The notes beneath the pieces were generated by a model, which was not told where the DNA came from, did not search any database, and saw only the letters and a program-made list of their open reading frames with translations. From Methylobacterium sp. Leaf117 (lineage in GTDB: Bacteria; Pseudomonadota; Alphaproteobacteria; Rhizobiales; Beijerinckiaceae): a DNA stretch of 64,000 bases. The stretch lies in contig NZ_LMNL01000023.1 in the NCBI RefSeq assembly GCF_001422985.1, positions 10,516 to 74,515 of the forward strand, read 5' to 3'. Each line of letters begins with the position of its first letter. The stretch's first letter is position 1. Below, in pieces: positions 16,999-27,991 of the stretch. Both the position numbers and the translations under genes were made by a program.

Positions 16999-19317
16999 TC
17001 ATCTCGTCAAGCCACCTGTGGTCTCTGCGCTGAGCCCCGGTCGCGTCGTCTCCCGATTCGGGAACAAGGCAGGAAGCAGGGGGCCGTAACACGCCTCCGC
17101 TGCGAAAGAGGATCGGGCCACGGCAAGGGCTTCCCGGGCGAGATGGGTCCGACGCGCCGTCGCCGTGAGGAGATCGCACACCGCCACCGCGAAGGTCGCG
17201 GCCTCGTCGGCCACCACCACGGCGCCCTCGACGAGGGTTTCGACACCTTCCACCGTCGTCGATGTCGCGACGATCGCCTTGCCGAAGCCCATGGCCTCGA
17301 TCAACTTGATCTTCAGTCCGGACCCGACCGTCAGCGGCGAGATGACGACGCCGGCCTCACGATACAGAGGGGCGAGGTCCTGGACGACGCCGAGGCACGT
17401 CGCTCCCTCCGGTAGGTTGGACAGGCTCCGGGCGACCGAGCCCGCGATCTGCAGGGTGGCGGTTGGATGCCGCGCGCGGATCATGGGCCAGACCGACGCC
17501 AGAAACCACTGCATCCCGATGACGTTGGGTGCTGTGTTGCTGCCGACGAACAGGAGGGTTCCGTCCTGCCCCGGTGCCGGTTCGGCCACGACGGACACCG
17601 CCATGGGCGCGAGAATGACGGGTTGGTCGGGCAACCGCGCCCGAACGGCCTCCGCTTCGGCGCTCTGGATCGCCACGACGCCGTTGGACTGGGCGAGCAG
17701 GGCGTATTCCTGGTCGGCATCGAGAAGAGCCACGGAATCCTGGGCGCTGGCCTTGTCGAAGCGTGCGACACGGCTGGAGAACAGGTCGTGCATGACGATG
17801 AGCGAGCGGGCGTCCGGCCGCAGCACATAGGGCCGCGCCGATGCCAGGAAGGCATAGTCGAGCAACATGGCATCGTTGCCCTGGCGTCCCTGTCGCGCCA
17901 GGAACAGGCAATCCTGCCGGGTCAGGGGCTGGCTCACCGCGTACGGCGCGCTCGCCATCCGCCGGCGCGCCAAGATTCGCACCCGCAGTAGAAGATCCTC
18001 GGCCACCGACAGGCAGGCCCGCAGCCAGACCTTGGGATCCCGGACCAGAAGATAGCTTCCGACGCGAACGCTCCCGCGGACCACAAAGGCGTCGAACGCC
18101 GATCGTGTTTCGTCGACCACCCGAAGAAACGGCCACCGGCCGAACGTGGTCGGAGAGGGCGAGAGGTAGCTGACCCGATAGCCGCGCTGGCGCAGAAAAC
18201 GCGCGATGCTGATGAGGTAGGCCGAACTTCCGTTGGTGGCACCCGCAATGCGCTGGCGGCTCAGCACCAGGATTCCGGGCTGCTCGGTCTGGAGGGCAGG
18301 GGGGCGCTTCCAGGCTCCCAGGCGCCGCTTCAGGGCGGCCTTCAGCGGCAGTCGAAGCAGCCACAAGGCCGCCGGCGCGGCGCGCACGGCCCCGAGGACG
18401 GCCGCCGGCGATCGCGCCTTCAGCCCGGCGACCAGCATCGCGAATGCCGCGGCACGCTCCAGGGATGCGAGCCGCTCCCGGTGCGCCGCAACGACATCGG
18501 CACCAAGCCTGGCATGCTCGCGCATCAAGCGTTGCTCGACGTCGATCAGGCGGCGGGAATCATCCTCGCTGAACCTGTGGGAGATCGAGGCGCTGTGCTT
18601 GCGATAGAAATACAGGAGTTCGGGGTAGATCCGGAAGGTGCGTCCGGCGACGACGAGGCGCAGCAGGAGGTCTGCATCCTCACCGATCCGGAGCGTCTCG
18701 TCATAGCGCAGGGCGCCGAGGGCCTGCCGCCGGATCATCGGCTTGCAAAAGCCGAGCGAGGGTCGCGGAGCATAGATCACGTTGGATCGGATGAAGCCCG
18801 CCGCATCGACCCAGAACGGCGCATCGGCTGCCTCCGGCAGCATCGTGGTGATGCCGGGGCTTTGGTCGTTGAAGATCAGCAGATCATCGGCGACGATATC
18901 GGCCTGGTCGGCGAGCGCTGCATCGATCAGGAATGCCAGCCTAGACGGGTGGATCAGGTCATCGTTGTCCACGATGGCGATCCAGTCCCCCGTGGCGACG
19001 TCGAACCCGCGATTCCGCGCGCCTGCAGGGCCGAGGTTTTCCTGGAGTGCGATCAGGCGAACGCGTGAGTCACGTTCGGCGTAACGCTGAATGACGCTGA
19101 CGCTGTCGTCGGGAGACCGGTCGTCCACCACGATCAGCTCGAAATCGGTCAGAGTCTGCGCGAGAACGCTCTCGATCGCGTCCGCCAGATGATCCCGACC
19201 GCAATAATTGGCCATGATCACGGAGATGCGGGGGGCGCCTGTGGCCTCGCCGGTCCCGCCTGGATCGGACGCCGCAATCGTCCGGCTCGTTCGCGCCGCT
19301 TTCGAGGGAGCGTCCAT
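16999..19317 (-). CDS. Bifunctional glycosyltransferase: GT2 domain fused to GT4-like domain
   Basis: The product has 772 residues and two catalytic modules. Residues about 28-270 are GT2: ISVIMANYCGRDHLADAIES, the LIVVDDRSPDDS nucleotide site, the IVDNDDL metal motif and RIGEDADLLLR. After a helical linker (about 270-340), a GT-B type domain begins at GILVLSRQRIAGATNG. Its C-terminal half has TLLFVGSNTAPNVIGMQWFL, a GVVISPLTVGSGLKIKLIEA loop and MGFGKAIVATSTTVEGVE, typical of GT4 donor binding. The two activities probably add two successive sugars of the repeat unit. There is no frameshift at the junction, so this is one fused gene. Neither donor can be read from the sequence. Confidence 0.83.
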   Translation of the reverse strand: MDAPSKAARTSRTIAASDPGGTGEATGAPRISVIMANYCGRDHLADAIESVLAQTLTDFELIVVDDRSPDDSVSVIQRYAERDSRVRLIALQENLGPAGARNRGFDVATGDWIAIVDNDDLIHPSRLAFLIDAALADQADIVADDLLIFNDQSPGITTMLPEAADAPFWVDAAGFIRSNVIYAPRPSLGFCKPMIRRQALGALRYDETLRIGEDADLLLRLVVAGRTFRIYPELLYFYRKHSASISHRFSEDDSRRLIDVEQRLMREHARLGADVVAAHRERLASLERAAAFAMLVAGLKARSPAAVLGAVRAAPAALWLLRLPLKAALKRRLGAWKRPPALQTEQPGILVLSRQRIAGATNGSSAYLISIARFLRQRGYRVSYLSPSPTTFGRWPFLRVVDETRSAFDAFVVRGSVRVGSYLLVRDPKVWLRACLSVAEDLLLRVRILARRRMASAPYAVSQPLTRQDCLFLARQGRQGNDAMLLDYAFLASARPYVLRPDARSLIVMHDLFSSRVARFDKASAQDSVALLDADQEYALLAQSNGVVAIQSAEAEAVRARLPDQPVILAPMAVSVVAEPAPGQDGTLLFVGSNTAPNVIGMQWFLASVWPMIRARHPTATLQIAGSVARSLSNLPEGATCLGVVQDLAPLYREAGVVISPLTVGSGLKIKLIEAMGFGKAIVATSTTVEGVETLVEGAVVVADEAATFAVAVCDLLTATARRTHLAREALAVARSSFAAEACYGPLLPALFPNRETTRPGLSAETTGGLTR

Positions 19318-19538
19318 CGATCAGCCTGTCGGGTCATGCCGCGGCGCACCGGCCAGCGGCGACGTCGCCGTGGCGGGAGCCCGCGAGGTCATCGGATGTA
19401 TGTGAGACCGAACCGTTCCGCGCTGCGAAGATCGATTCTTGGTCATCGAACCCTGGCCAACGCTGCCGCGGTCTGTGGCTGGCTCATGGGCCGTGCCCGG
19501 GCGTCGAAGACGGACGATGCCCGGGACGGGAACGGCGA

Positions 19539-21824
19539 TCAGGACGATGCCGTCGTATTGCCGACGTAGCGCGAGCCACCCTCGGAGTTCCACGGCATGT
19601 ACCGTCCAATCCGTGAGCGCTGCTTGGTATGCCGATTCGGATCGGTCCGGTTGAAGACGATCCCCAGCACCCGCGTCGTGTCGAACCGGTCGCGCAAAAT
19701 GCATTCCGCGAGGTCACGTCGGCTCGGGCGATCGTATCCGACCACCATCAGGTATTCGTCGATGAGCTCGTCGGTCGCACGGACATCCGGGAAGTCGAGG
19801 GCCGGAGGATAGTCGACGATGATGAAATCGTAGGATGATCTCAAGGCGTTCAGCAGGGCGACATTGTTGGGAGACCGCAGGATCTCCGACGCATGATCGA
19901 GCTGAGGGTCGGCGACCGTCGGCAGCATGTGCAGCTTGGTGCCGCGGGCCTGCAGCGTCACCAGGCCCTGCAGCCGTCCGGTGTTGATCGACTCGAGAAG
20001 TCCGGTCTCCGCCTCCGGGGCGAGGGCCTGTGACATCGACGGCGAGCGAAGGTCGTAGTCGAGAAGGAGAACGCGCTTCCCGGAATGGGCGAGATAATGG
20101 GCGAGGTTCGATGCGACCATCGTCTTGCCCTCTCCGGAAATCGCCGAGATCATCCCGATTACCCGACCGCCATTCCCGGCGCGGCTCGACGGGCGATCAA
20201 GCAGCATCTTGACCTCCTGCATGGCCGCCGCCGTTCCGGATCTCGGATTGATCACGGCGTCGACCAGCATGGATCTCGAGACCAGGGGAGGCCGCAAGCC
20301 CAGCGCGGCCAAGGCTCTCGGCACGATATCCTTGAGGGTCTTGAAGGTCTCGACGCGCGGGATCATCGCCACGCAAGCCAGGCCCGTCACCTGTTCCACG
20401 GCCGACGGCGTCCGCAGGCTGCTTCGAACGAGCTCTCGGAACAGGGCGATCATCAACCCGAGGCCGACGCCACCGACGAGGGCCAGACCGATGATGACGA
20501 GACCCTTCGGCCATGACTTCCGCAGGGGAGGCCTGGCCGGGGAGACCACGCGGGCTTCGGAAATCGGGAAGGACTGATCCTGAACCGCCTGCGTGTATTT
20601 CTGCAGGAAGTTCTCGTAGAGGGACCGGTAGGTCTGCGAGGAGCTTTCCAGCGACCGCAACTCGACCCGGGAGCGATTGCTGGTTCCCGCATCGGCCACC
20701 AAGCCGTCGAGCCGCTTCTTGATGGCCGCCTCACCCGAGAGCGCAACCTCGTAGTCGCTCCTGTAGGCTTCCGCGAGGCGGTTGAATTCGCTGCGGAGGG
20801 AGCGCTGGAGTTCCGCCATCTCGGCGCGGGCGTTCACGGCTGCGACGTGGTTGGTGCCGTACTTGGCCGAGATGTCGGCTTCGCGCCTCGCGGTATCGAA
20901 ATATTGCTGACGCAGACGAACAATGACCTGATTCTGCGTGAGATCGGTCATCGATCCATCGGTGATGTTCTTGTCGACGATGTCCGTGATGCGGTCGAGG
21001 CGAGCCTTGGCTTCCGCAGTCTTGGCCTGGGCCACGATCAAGCTTCCGTTCAGGTCGCCGACCTGCCGTTCGCTCATCAGCCCCTTGTCGGTGTCGACGA
21101 TGTTCATCTTGGCTTTGTAGTCTTGGACGGCCCGGTCGGCGGCCGTCGCCTGGTCGCGCAGCTCCGCCAGACGGCCCTCGAGCCATCCGCGTCCACGACG
21201 GGTCGTCTCGTACTTCGCTTCGAGCTGGTCGGCGATGAACGCATCGGCGATGGCGTTGGCGTAGCGAGCGGAGCGCGCTGCGTTCGGCGTACGGACCGAG
21301 ACCTCGATGATGTTGGTGATGCCGACGCGCCGCACCGAGTACAGCGTCATGAGCTTCTCGGCCGCGGCAAGCTCAAGCTGCTCCTGGGTGAGGGGAGGGC
21401 CGCTGCCCATCAGCCCCATCACCGGGCCCAACAGCGATTGAAGCAGGCCTTTCTCGTTCAGCTCCTTGTCGACCGACGGGCCGAGCTGTCGAATCGCGCC
21501 GAGGGCAGCGGTGTTCGACCTTAAAATCTCGGTCTGACTCTCGACGATGGCATTGAGCACCTGCGCATCGGTGGCGGTGTTCTGCTGCCGGAACAGCTCG
21601 GCCTGGCGCAGATCGATCAGGATATCCGCGGTCGCATCGTATTTCGGCGTTGCGATGAAAAGATACAGGATGGCCAGGGCCAGCAGAAAGGATGCTGAAA
21701 CGGCAACGATGACCCGCGATCGTCTGAGGAAGGCGAACGCCGACGGAAGCCACGAGAAGGCTTCGTTCCCAGCATCCTGATCGGCATCAAGGTAGGATGC
21801 AGAACTACCCTTCACATGAAGCAT
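19539..21824 (-). CDS. exoP: ExoP-type polysaccharide co-polymerase with BY-kinase domain
   Basis: The product has 761 residues from ATG 21824; a longer frame to 22022 adds 66 unlike residues. A Wzz domain has its first membrane helix at about 36-58. A periplasmic coiled-coil stretch follows to about 435, then a second helix at 441-461. The cytoplasmic kinase has Walker A SGEGKT (563-568), Walker A' LLLDYDLR (586-593) and IIVDYPP as Walker B. Two tyrosines in the last 25 residues (RYMPW, SRYVG) may be autophosphorylation sites. ExoP/Wzc proteins set EPS chain length and work with the ExoF-type export protein. The typical DADLR of the A' motif reads DYDLR here. Confidence 0.9.
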   Translation of the reverse strand: MLHVKGSSASYLDADQDAGNEAFSWLPSAFAFLRRSRVIVAVSASFLLALAILYLFIATPKYDATADILIDLRQAELFRQQNTATDAQVLNAIVESQTEILRSNTAALGAIRQLGPSVDKELNEKGLLQSLLGPVMGLMGSGPPLTQEQLELAAAEKLMTLYSVRRVGITNIIEVSVRTPNAARSARYANAIADAFIADQLEAKYETTRRGRGWLEGRLAELRDQATAADRAVQDYKAKMNIVDTDKGLMSERQVGDLNGSLIVAQAKTAEAKARLDRITDIVDKNITDGSMTDLTQNQVIVRLRQQYFDTARREADISAKYGTNHVAAVNARAEMAELQRSLRSEFNRLAEAYRSDYEVALSGEAAIKKRLDGLVADAGTSNRSRVELRSLESSSQTYRSLYENFLQKYTQAVQDQSFPISEARVVSPARPPLRKSWPKGLVIIGLALVGGVGLGLMIALFRELVRSSLRTPSAVEQVTGLACVAMIPRVETFKTLKDIVPRALAALGLRPPLVSRSMLVDAVINPRSGTAAAMQEVKMLLDRPSSRAGNGGRVIGMISAISGEGKTMVASNLAHYLAHSGKRVLLLDYDLRSPSMSQALAPEAETGLLESINTGRLQGLVTLQARGTKLHMLPTVADPQLDHASEILRSPNNVALLNALRSSYDFIIVDYPPALDFPDVRATDELIDEYLMVVGYDRPSRRDLAECILRDRFDTTRVLGIVFNRTDPNRHTKQRSRIGRYMPWNSEGGSRYVGNTTASS

Positions 21825-22498
21825 TATGCTGGCCTGTCGCAATCCGTTCGGATCTGGATGAATATAAGACGGATCGTAGCGTTCAATAAACGGATTTCCG
21901 GTCGCGAGCAACATGCCGCACTGCACGCGAACTCGCGTGAGTCCGGGCGACCGGAGCCGATCTGCGAGGCGCCAGAACAGTAAAGACTGATCAAAATTTC
22001 GGAAGACCGAGCAGGCGCGCATGCATCAATAAAATAAGTCTGAGTTTTTGTTATCTTGTAAGACTATCGATCATTGGTGCTGGATGGTTAGATCCGGGGG
22101 CGATGACTGGGTGTCCGTCAGCCTGAATTTAAAAACTTCGTGCTTTCAGTCGCACGGGTCGACCTTTGTTGACTGATTTCTTAGTTCAGAGACGGTGGTC
22201 CAACGTATGTCAGGTTGTGCCTGCCGGTATGAAAATCAACGTTAAGATTAATATCCCTAAGATTCGAAGCGTGCCGCCGCTGTTGAAGCAGCCGATACAT
22301 CGGGTTGAACCTTGGATTGCCACGTCCGCTATGTGAATCTTTACTGCACACTTACGGACGGGCGCCGAATCCGGTCCATCATCACTCTTTGCGTGACTTC
22401 GCCAGCGCTGTGTCTCGGCGACGAGATCGCACCCGCGTTCCGCGACGACCCCGGCGCGCCGGAGTCGTCAAACAGAGTCCGGGCGCTTGATGGTCCGC
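21825..22498. other. Region upstream of exoP, no gene seen
   Basis: Between the exoP start and the end of mmsA there are 674 bases, AT-rich around 22020-22140 and 22200-22270. That fits a promoter for exoP on the minus strand and marks the boundary of the EPS island. Frames of 60-70 codons here look like chance. Confidence 0.5.
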
Positions 22499-23998
<1,500 letters not shown>

Positions 23999-24031
23999 TG
24001 TCAGTCCTGACAGAAGGCGCTTCGGAAAAGT

Positions 24032-25369
24032 TCAGGCCGCGCGGGCGATGGCGTCGCCGAGAATCGACGCCATGGTGTCGATCTGGTCGCGCTCCACGAT
24101 CAGCGGCGGCGACAGGGCGACGATGTCGCCGGTGACCCGGACGAGGAGGCCGCGCTCGAAGCAGTCGACGAAGACGTCGTAGGCTCGCGCCCCGGGGGCT
24201 CCGGGCCGGGGCGACAGCTCGATGCCGGCGACGAGGCCGATCGTGCGGATGTCGACGACGTGGCCGGCGCCCCGCAAGTCGTGCATGGCGCTGGACCAAT
24301 CGTCGGCGAGATCGGCGCCGCGGGTGAGCAGGCCCTCCTGCGCGTAGATGTCGAGGGTCGCGAGACCGGCGGCGCAGGCGACCGGGTGACCGGAATAGGT
24401 GTAGCCGTGGAACAGCTCGATCACCGCCTCCGGGCCGTGCATCAGCGCATCGTGGACCCGCCGCGCGCAGAAGACCGCTCCCATCGGCAGGGTGCCGTTG
24501 GTCAGCCCCTTCGCGGTGGTGACGAGGTCGGGGATCACGCCGAAGTAATCCGTCGCGAAGGGCGTGCCGAGGCGGCCGAAACCGGTGATGACCTCGTCGA
24601 AGATCAGCAGGATGCCGTGCCGGTCGCAGATCGCGCGCAGGCGCTCCAGATAGCCCGTCGGCGGCAGGAGGACGCCGGTGGAGCCGGCCACCGGCTCGAC
24701 GATGCAGGCCGCGATGGTCTCGGCGCCGTGGAGCGCCACGAGGCGTTCGAGATCGTCGGCGAGGTCCGCGCCGTGTGCGGGCAGGCCCTTCGAGAAGGCG
24801 TTGCGCTCGGGGTCGTGGGTGTGTCGCAGGTGGTCGACGCCCGGCAGCAGCGGAAACACGCGGCGGTTGTTGACGAGGCCGCCCACCGAGATGCCGCCGA
24901 AGCCGACGCCATGATAGCCGCGCTCGCGCCCGATCAGCTTGGTGCGCGTGCCCTGGCCGATGGCGCGCTGATAGGCCAGCGCGATCTTCAGGGCGGTGTC
25001 GACCGATTCGGAGCCGGAGCCCGTGAAGAACACGCGGTCGAGCCCGGCTTCCGGGCCGCCCGGCGCGATGGCGGCGAGCCGTTCGGCGAAGTCGAAGGCC
25101 GCCGGATGCCCCATCTGGAAGGAAGGCGCGAAATCGAGGGTGGTGAGCTGGCGCTCCACCGCCGAGGCGATGCCCTGCCGCCCATGCCCGGCATTGACGC
25201 ACCAGAGGCCTGCGGTGCCGTCGAGGACGCTGCGTCCATCGGTGGCGGTGTAGTGCATGCCCTTGGCCGAGGCGAGCATGCGGGGCGCGGCCTTGAACTG
25301 CCGGTTCGCCGTGAAGGGCATCCAGTAGGCATCGAGCCCAGGAGCATTGGCTGTCGGGTGGTGGTCCAT
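24032..25369 (-). CDS. Omega-amino acid (beta-alanine):pyruvate transaminase, class III
   Basis: The product has 445 residues. N-terminal YWMPFTANRQFKAAPRML is characteristic of beta-alanine:pyruvate transaminases. GSGSESVDTALKIAL binds the cofactor phosphate, LLIFDEVITGFGRLG carries the aspartate that pairs with the PLP ring, and TTAKGLTNGTLPMGAV contains the Schiff-base lysine. It is co-directional with mmsA, whose product uses its semialdehyde. I prefer the ATG at 25369 (MDHHPTA); a frame from TTG 25432 adds 21 residues but has its purine-rich site too close. Other omega-amino acids, such as putrescine or 4-aminobutyrate, remain possible substrates. Confidence 0.9.
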   Translation of the reverse strand: MDHHPTANAPGLDAYWMPFTANRQFKAAPRMLASAKGMHYTATDGRSVLDGTAGLWCVNAGHGRQGIASAVERQLTTLDFAPSFQMGHPAAFDFAERLAAIAPGGPEAGLDRVFFTGSGSESVDTALKIALAYQRAIGQGTRTKLIGRERGYHGVGFGGISVGGLVNNRRVFPLLPGVDHLRHTHDPERNAFSKGLPAHGADLADDLERLVALHGAETIAACIVEPVAGSTGVLLPPTGYLERLRAICDRHGILLIFDEVITGFGRLGTPFATDYFGVIPDLVTTAKGLTNGTLPMGAVFCARRVHDALMHGPEAVIELFHGYTYSGHPVACAAGLATLDIYAQEGLLTRGADLADDWSSAMHDLRGAGHVVDIRTIGLVAGIELSPRPGAPGARAYDVFVDCFERGLLVRVTGDIVALSPPLIVERDQIDTMASILGDAIARAA

Positions 25370-25547
25370 GAAGATCTTCAACCCAGAGATGTCGCTGCGT
25401 CCGAAGAAGCGCCGATTGTCGCGGCCGGACAAGTCCTTTTCTGCGCGAGACGAAGTGCTTGATAAGACGGGGGCTCTGCGGGCAATGTCGGCGAATCCTG
25501 AACATCCCTAACGGGCGTTCTGCCCTGGGGCCGACTCACGGGTTCCG

Positions 25548-26096
25548 ATGAGCATCGATCTCGGCGCGCGCCTGCGCTTCGTCCGCACCGCCCACGGCCT
25601 GTCGCAGCGTGCGCTCGCCAAGCGCACCGGTGTCCCGAATTCCACAATCTCATTGATCGAATCGAACGGTGTGAACCCCTCCGTGGGGGCCCTCAAGCGC
25701 ATTCTCGACGGCATTCCCATCGGCCTGTCGGAGTTCTTCGCGGTGGAGCCGGAGCGCTCGCGCAAGGCGTTCTACCGCGCCGACGAACTCACCGAGATCG
25801 GCCGGGCGCCGATCTCCTACCGGCAGGTCGGCGACAACCTGTTCGGCCGCAGCCTGCAATTGCTGAGGGAGCGCTACGAACCGGGCGCCGATACCGGCCG
25901 CGTGCCCCTGGTCCATGACGGCGAGGAGGGCGGCATCATCCTGTCCGGCCGCCTGGAGGTGACGGTCGATTCGGAGCGTCGCATCCTCGGACCGGGCGAC
26001 GCCTATTCGTTCGACAGCCGCCGTCCCCATCGCTTCCGCTGCGTCGGTCCCGTCGCCTGCGAGGTCGTGAGCGCATGCACGCCACCGACGTTCTGA
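25548..26096 (+). CDS. XRE-family regulator with C-terminal cupin domain
   Basis: The product has 182 residues. A Cro/C1-type helix-turn-helix spans about residues 6-60 (LSQRALAKRTGVPNSTISLI), and a small-molecule-sensing cupin spans about 105-178 (HDGEEGGIILSGRLEVTV, then GDAYSFDSRRPHRFRC). This is the PuuR/SutR architecture of regulators of amine and amino acid catabolism. It is divergent from the transaminase-mmsA pair, with 178 bases between starts, so it most likely controls them; that is inference from position. The cupin keeps a His residue (PHRF) near its end, but I cannot say whether metal is bound. Confidence 0.9.
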   Translation: MSIDLGARLRFVRTAHGLSQRALAKRTGVPNSTISLIESNGVNPSVGALKRILDGIPIGLSEFFAVEPERSRKAFYRADELTEIGRAPISYRQVGDNLFGRSLQLLRERYEPGADTGRVPLVHDGEEGGIILSGRLEVTVDSERRILGPGDAYSFDSRRPHRFRCVGPVACEVVSACTPPTF

Positions 26097-26168
26097 GGTG
26101 GAATGCGCCTCTGGCCGTCACCGAACGATCTGGTATACCACGAGTAGACGCAGGCTTCGGAGCGCCGC

Positions 26169-27095
26169 ATGACCCTTCTCTTCAGCCACGAGGCCGCCCT
26201 CGGGCACCGGACCCCGCATGGGCATCCCGAGCGGCCGGAGCGCATGCAGGCGGTCCAGGACGCGCTCGAGACGGAGGCTTTCGCGGCCCTCGACCGCCGG
26301 GCGCCGGAGCCCGCGAGCCTGGAGACCGTTGCGCTGGCCCATCCCGAGGAATGGGTCCGGGCCATGGTGGCGGCCGCCCCCGCCGAGGGACTGGTCCATG
26401 TCGATTCCGATACCGTGCTGTCGCCCGGCACCATCGACTGCGTGCTGCGCGGGGTCGGTGCCGCGGTCCAGGGCGTCGACGCGGTGATGACGGGCCAGGC
26501 CCGCAACGCCTTCTCGGCCATGCGCCCGCCGGGCCACCATGCCGAGCGCACCCGCGCCATGGGGTTCTGCCTGTTCAACAACGCGGCGATCGCGGCCCGT
26601 CATGCCAAGGTCACCTACGGGGTGGAGCGGGTGGCCATCGTCGACTGGGATGTGCACCACGGCAACGGGACCCAGGACATCTTCTGGGCCGATCCCGCCG
26701 TGCTGTTCTGCTCCACCCACCAGATGCCGCTCTATCCCGGCACCGGCGCGGTCTCGGAATCCGGCGACCACGACACCATCGTCAACGCCCCCCTCAAGCC
26801 GGGAGCGGACGGCGAGCGGTTCCGCGAGGCGTTCACGGCGCGCATCCTGCCCCGCCTGACGGATTTCCGGCCCGACCTCATCGTCATCTCGGCCGGTTTC
26901 GATGCCCATTGGCGCGACCCTCTCGCCAACCTGATGCTGGAAGCGGAAGATTTTGCCTGGGCGACCCGTGCGGTGATGACGATTGCGGAGCAGGCCTGCA
27001 ATGGGCGCATCGTCTCCCTGCTGGAGGGCGGCTATGACCTGCGCGGCCTCGCCGAATCCACCGCCGCGCACGTGGCGGTCCTCATGGAGTCGTGA
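26169..27095 (+). CDS. Histone deacetylase family protein (HDAC / acetylpolyamine amidohydrolase type)
   Basis: The product has 308 residues, the usual length of bacterial class II HDAC-like hydrolases. All core motifs are present: HPERPERM near the N-terminus, RPPGHHAERTRAMGFCLFNN with the His-His catalytic dyad, VDWDVHHGNGTQ with zinc-binding Asp and His, SAGFDAHWRDPL with the third zinc ligand Asp, and LEGGYDL near the end. It is a zinc amide hydrolase. Likely substrates are acetylated polyamines, acetylated small molecules or acetyl-lysine. Its position after an amino acid catabolic locus gives a slight hint toward amines. The ATG at 26169 is preceded by a GGAG (26159-26162). Confidence 0.93.
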   Translation: MTLLFSHEAALGHRTPHGHPERPERMQAVQDALETEAFAALDRRAPEPASLETVALAHPEEWVRAMVAAAPAEGLVHVDSDTVLSPGTIDCVLRGVGAAVQGVDAVMTGQARNAFSAMRPPGHHAERTRAMGFCLFNNAAIAARHAKVTYGVERVAIVDWDVHHGNGTQDIFWADPAVLFCSTHQMPLYPGTGAVSESGDHDTIVNAPLKPGADGERFREAFTARILPRLTDFRPDLIVISAGFDAHWRDPLANLMLEAEDFAWATRAVMTIAEQACNGRIVSLLEGGYDLRGLAESTAAHVAVLMES

Positions 27096-27157
27096 CGGGG
27101 CTGGTTCCGACGACGCGCCGGCTCGGGCTTTCCGAGACGGGCGCCTGACCCACCTAT

Positions 27158-27991
27158 GTGACAATGCTGAATGATCGTCGCTTGGCCCGCCTGACGGCCC
27201 GTGCCCTCCAGACCTCCCATGGGCGCCCGGGCCAGGACAGGCCGGGCCTGCGCAAGATCGTCAGCTGGAACCTGTTGCGGCGGGTCGGCGCCAACGTCGC
27301 CGGCATCGCCGCGCTGATCGAGCGCGAGCAGCCCGACCTCGTGCTGATGCAGGAGGCCACGAAGGAGATCGAGGGTCTGCGGGCCAAAGTCGGCGGCTAT
27401 TATGCCTGGGCCCAGATGCCCGGGCGCATCCATGGCCTCGCGGTCTGGAGCCCGACGCCGTTCGTCACGGCCCCGAAGGCCATCGCGCTGCCCGCCGGGG
27501 CGATGTTCGACCGGGTCAGTCAGGTCATCGATCTCGGCGCCTTCGGCGTCGCCAACGTCCATCTCTCGCACGGGCAGGTGCTCAACCGCCGCCAGTTGCG
27601 CTGCATCGAGCAGAGCCTGCCGGAACGGGCCGCCGTCATCGGCGACTACAACCTCGTCGGGCCGACCCTGCTGCCGGGCTTCCGCGACGTCGGTCCACGC
27701 CTGCCGACGCACGCCATGGCGCGGGTCGTGCCCCTGCGGCTCGACCGCTGCCTCGTGCGCGGGCTGACCTGCCACGGCCGCAGCGTGCTGCCGCGCGGGG
27801 AATCGGATCACCGGCCGATCATCGTCCACCTGGCGCCGACCCAGGGGGCCACCCTGCGGGACCCGGCGGAGGCCGACAAGCCTACAGGTATGGCAGCAAT
27901 AATCGGACACCTGCGTCGCGCAGCCGGACGGGGAGGTCGCGGCGGGACAGGTCCTCGAGCGTCAGCCGAACGCTCATCTTTTCTCGCATGA
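27158..27991 (+). CDS. Endonuclease/exonuclease/phosphatase (EEP) superfamily protein
   Basis: The product has 277 residues. The fold is marked by KIVSWNLLRR (metal-binding Asn), LVLMQEATKEI (metal-binding Glu), VANVHLSHGQ, VIGDYNLVGPTLLPG (Asp and Asn of the active site) and RGESDHRPIIVHL (catalytic Asp-His). These enzymes cleave phosphodiesters in DNA, lipids or nucleotides; the substrate here is not evident. The start is GTG 27158 or ATG 27164, neither with a strong ribosome site. The last 36 residues are Arg/Gly-rich and lie antisense to the end of the cardiolipin synthase gene (110-base convergent overlap), so the C-terminal tail may be dispensable. Confidence 0.8.
   Translation: MTMLNDRRLARLTARALQTSHGRPGQDRPGLRKIVSWNLLRRVGANVAGIAALIEREQPDLVLMQEATKEIEGLRAKVGGYYAWAQMPGRIHGLAVWSPTPFVTAPKAIALPAGAMFDRVSQVIDLGAFGVANVHLSHGQVLNRRQLRCIEQSLPERAAVIGDYNLVGPTLLPGFRDVGPRLPTHAMARVVPLRLDRCLVRGLTCHGRSVLPRGESDHRPIIVHLAPTQGATLRDPAEADKPTGMAAIIGHLRRAAGRGGRGGTGPRASAERSSFLA

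Noticed and set aside
24260..25462. A 400-codon plus-strand open frame opposite the transaminase gene
   Set aside because: The transaminase on the minus strand has every catalytic motif; the antisense frame has none.
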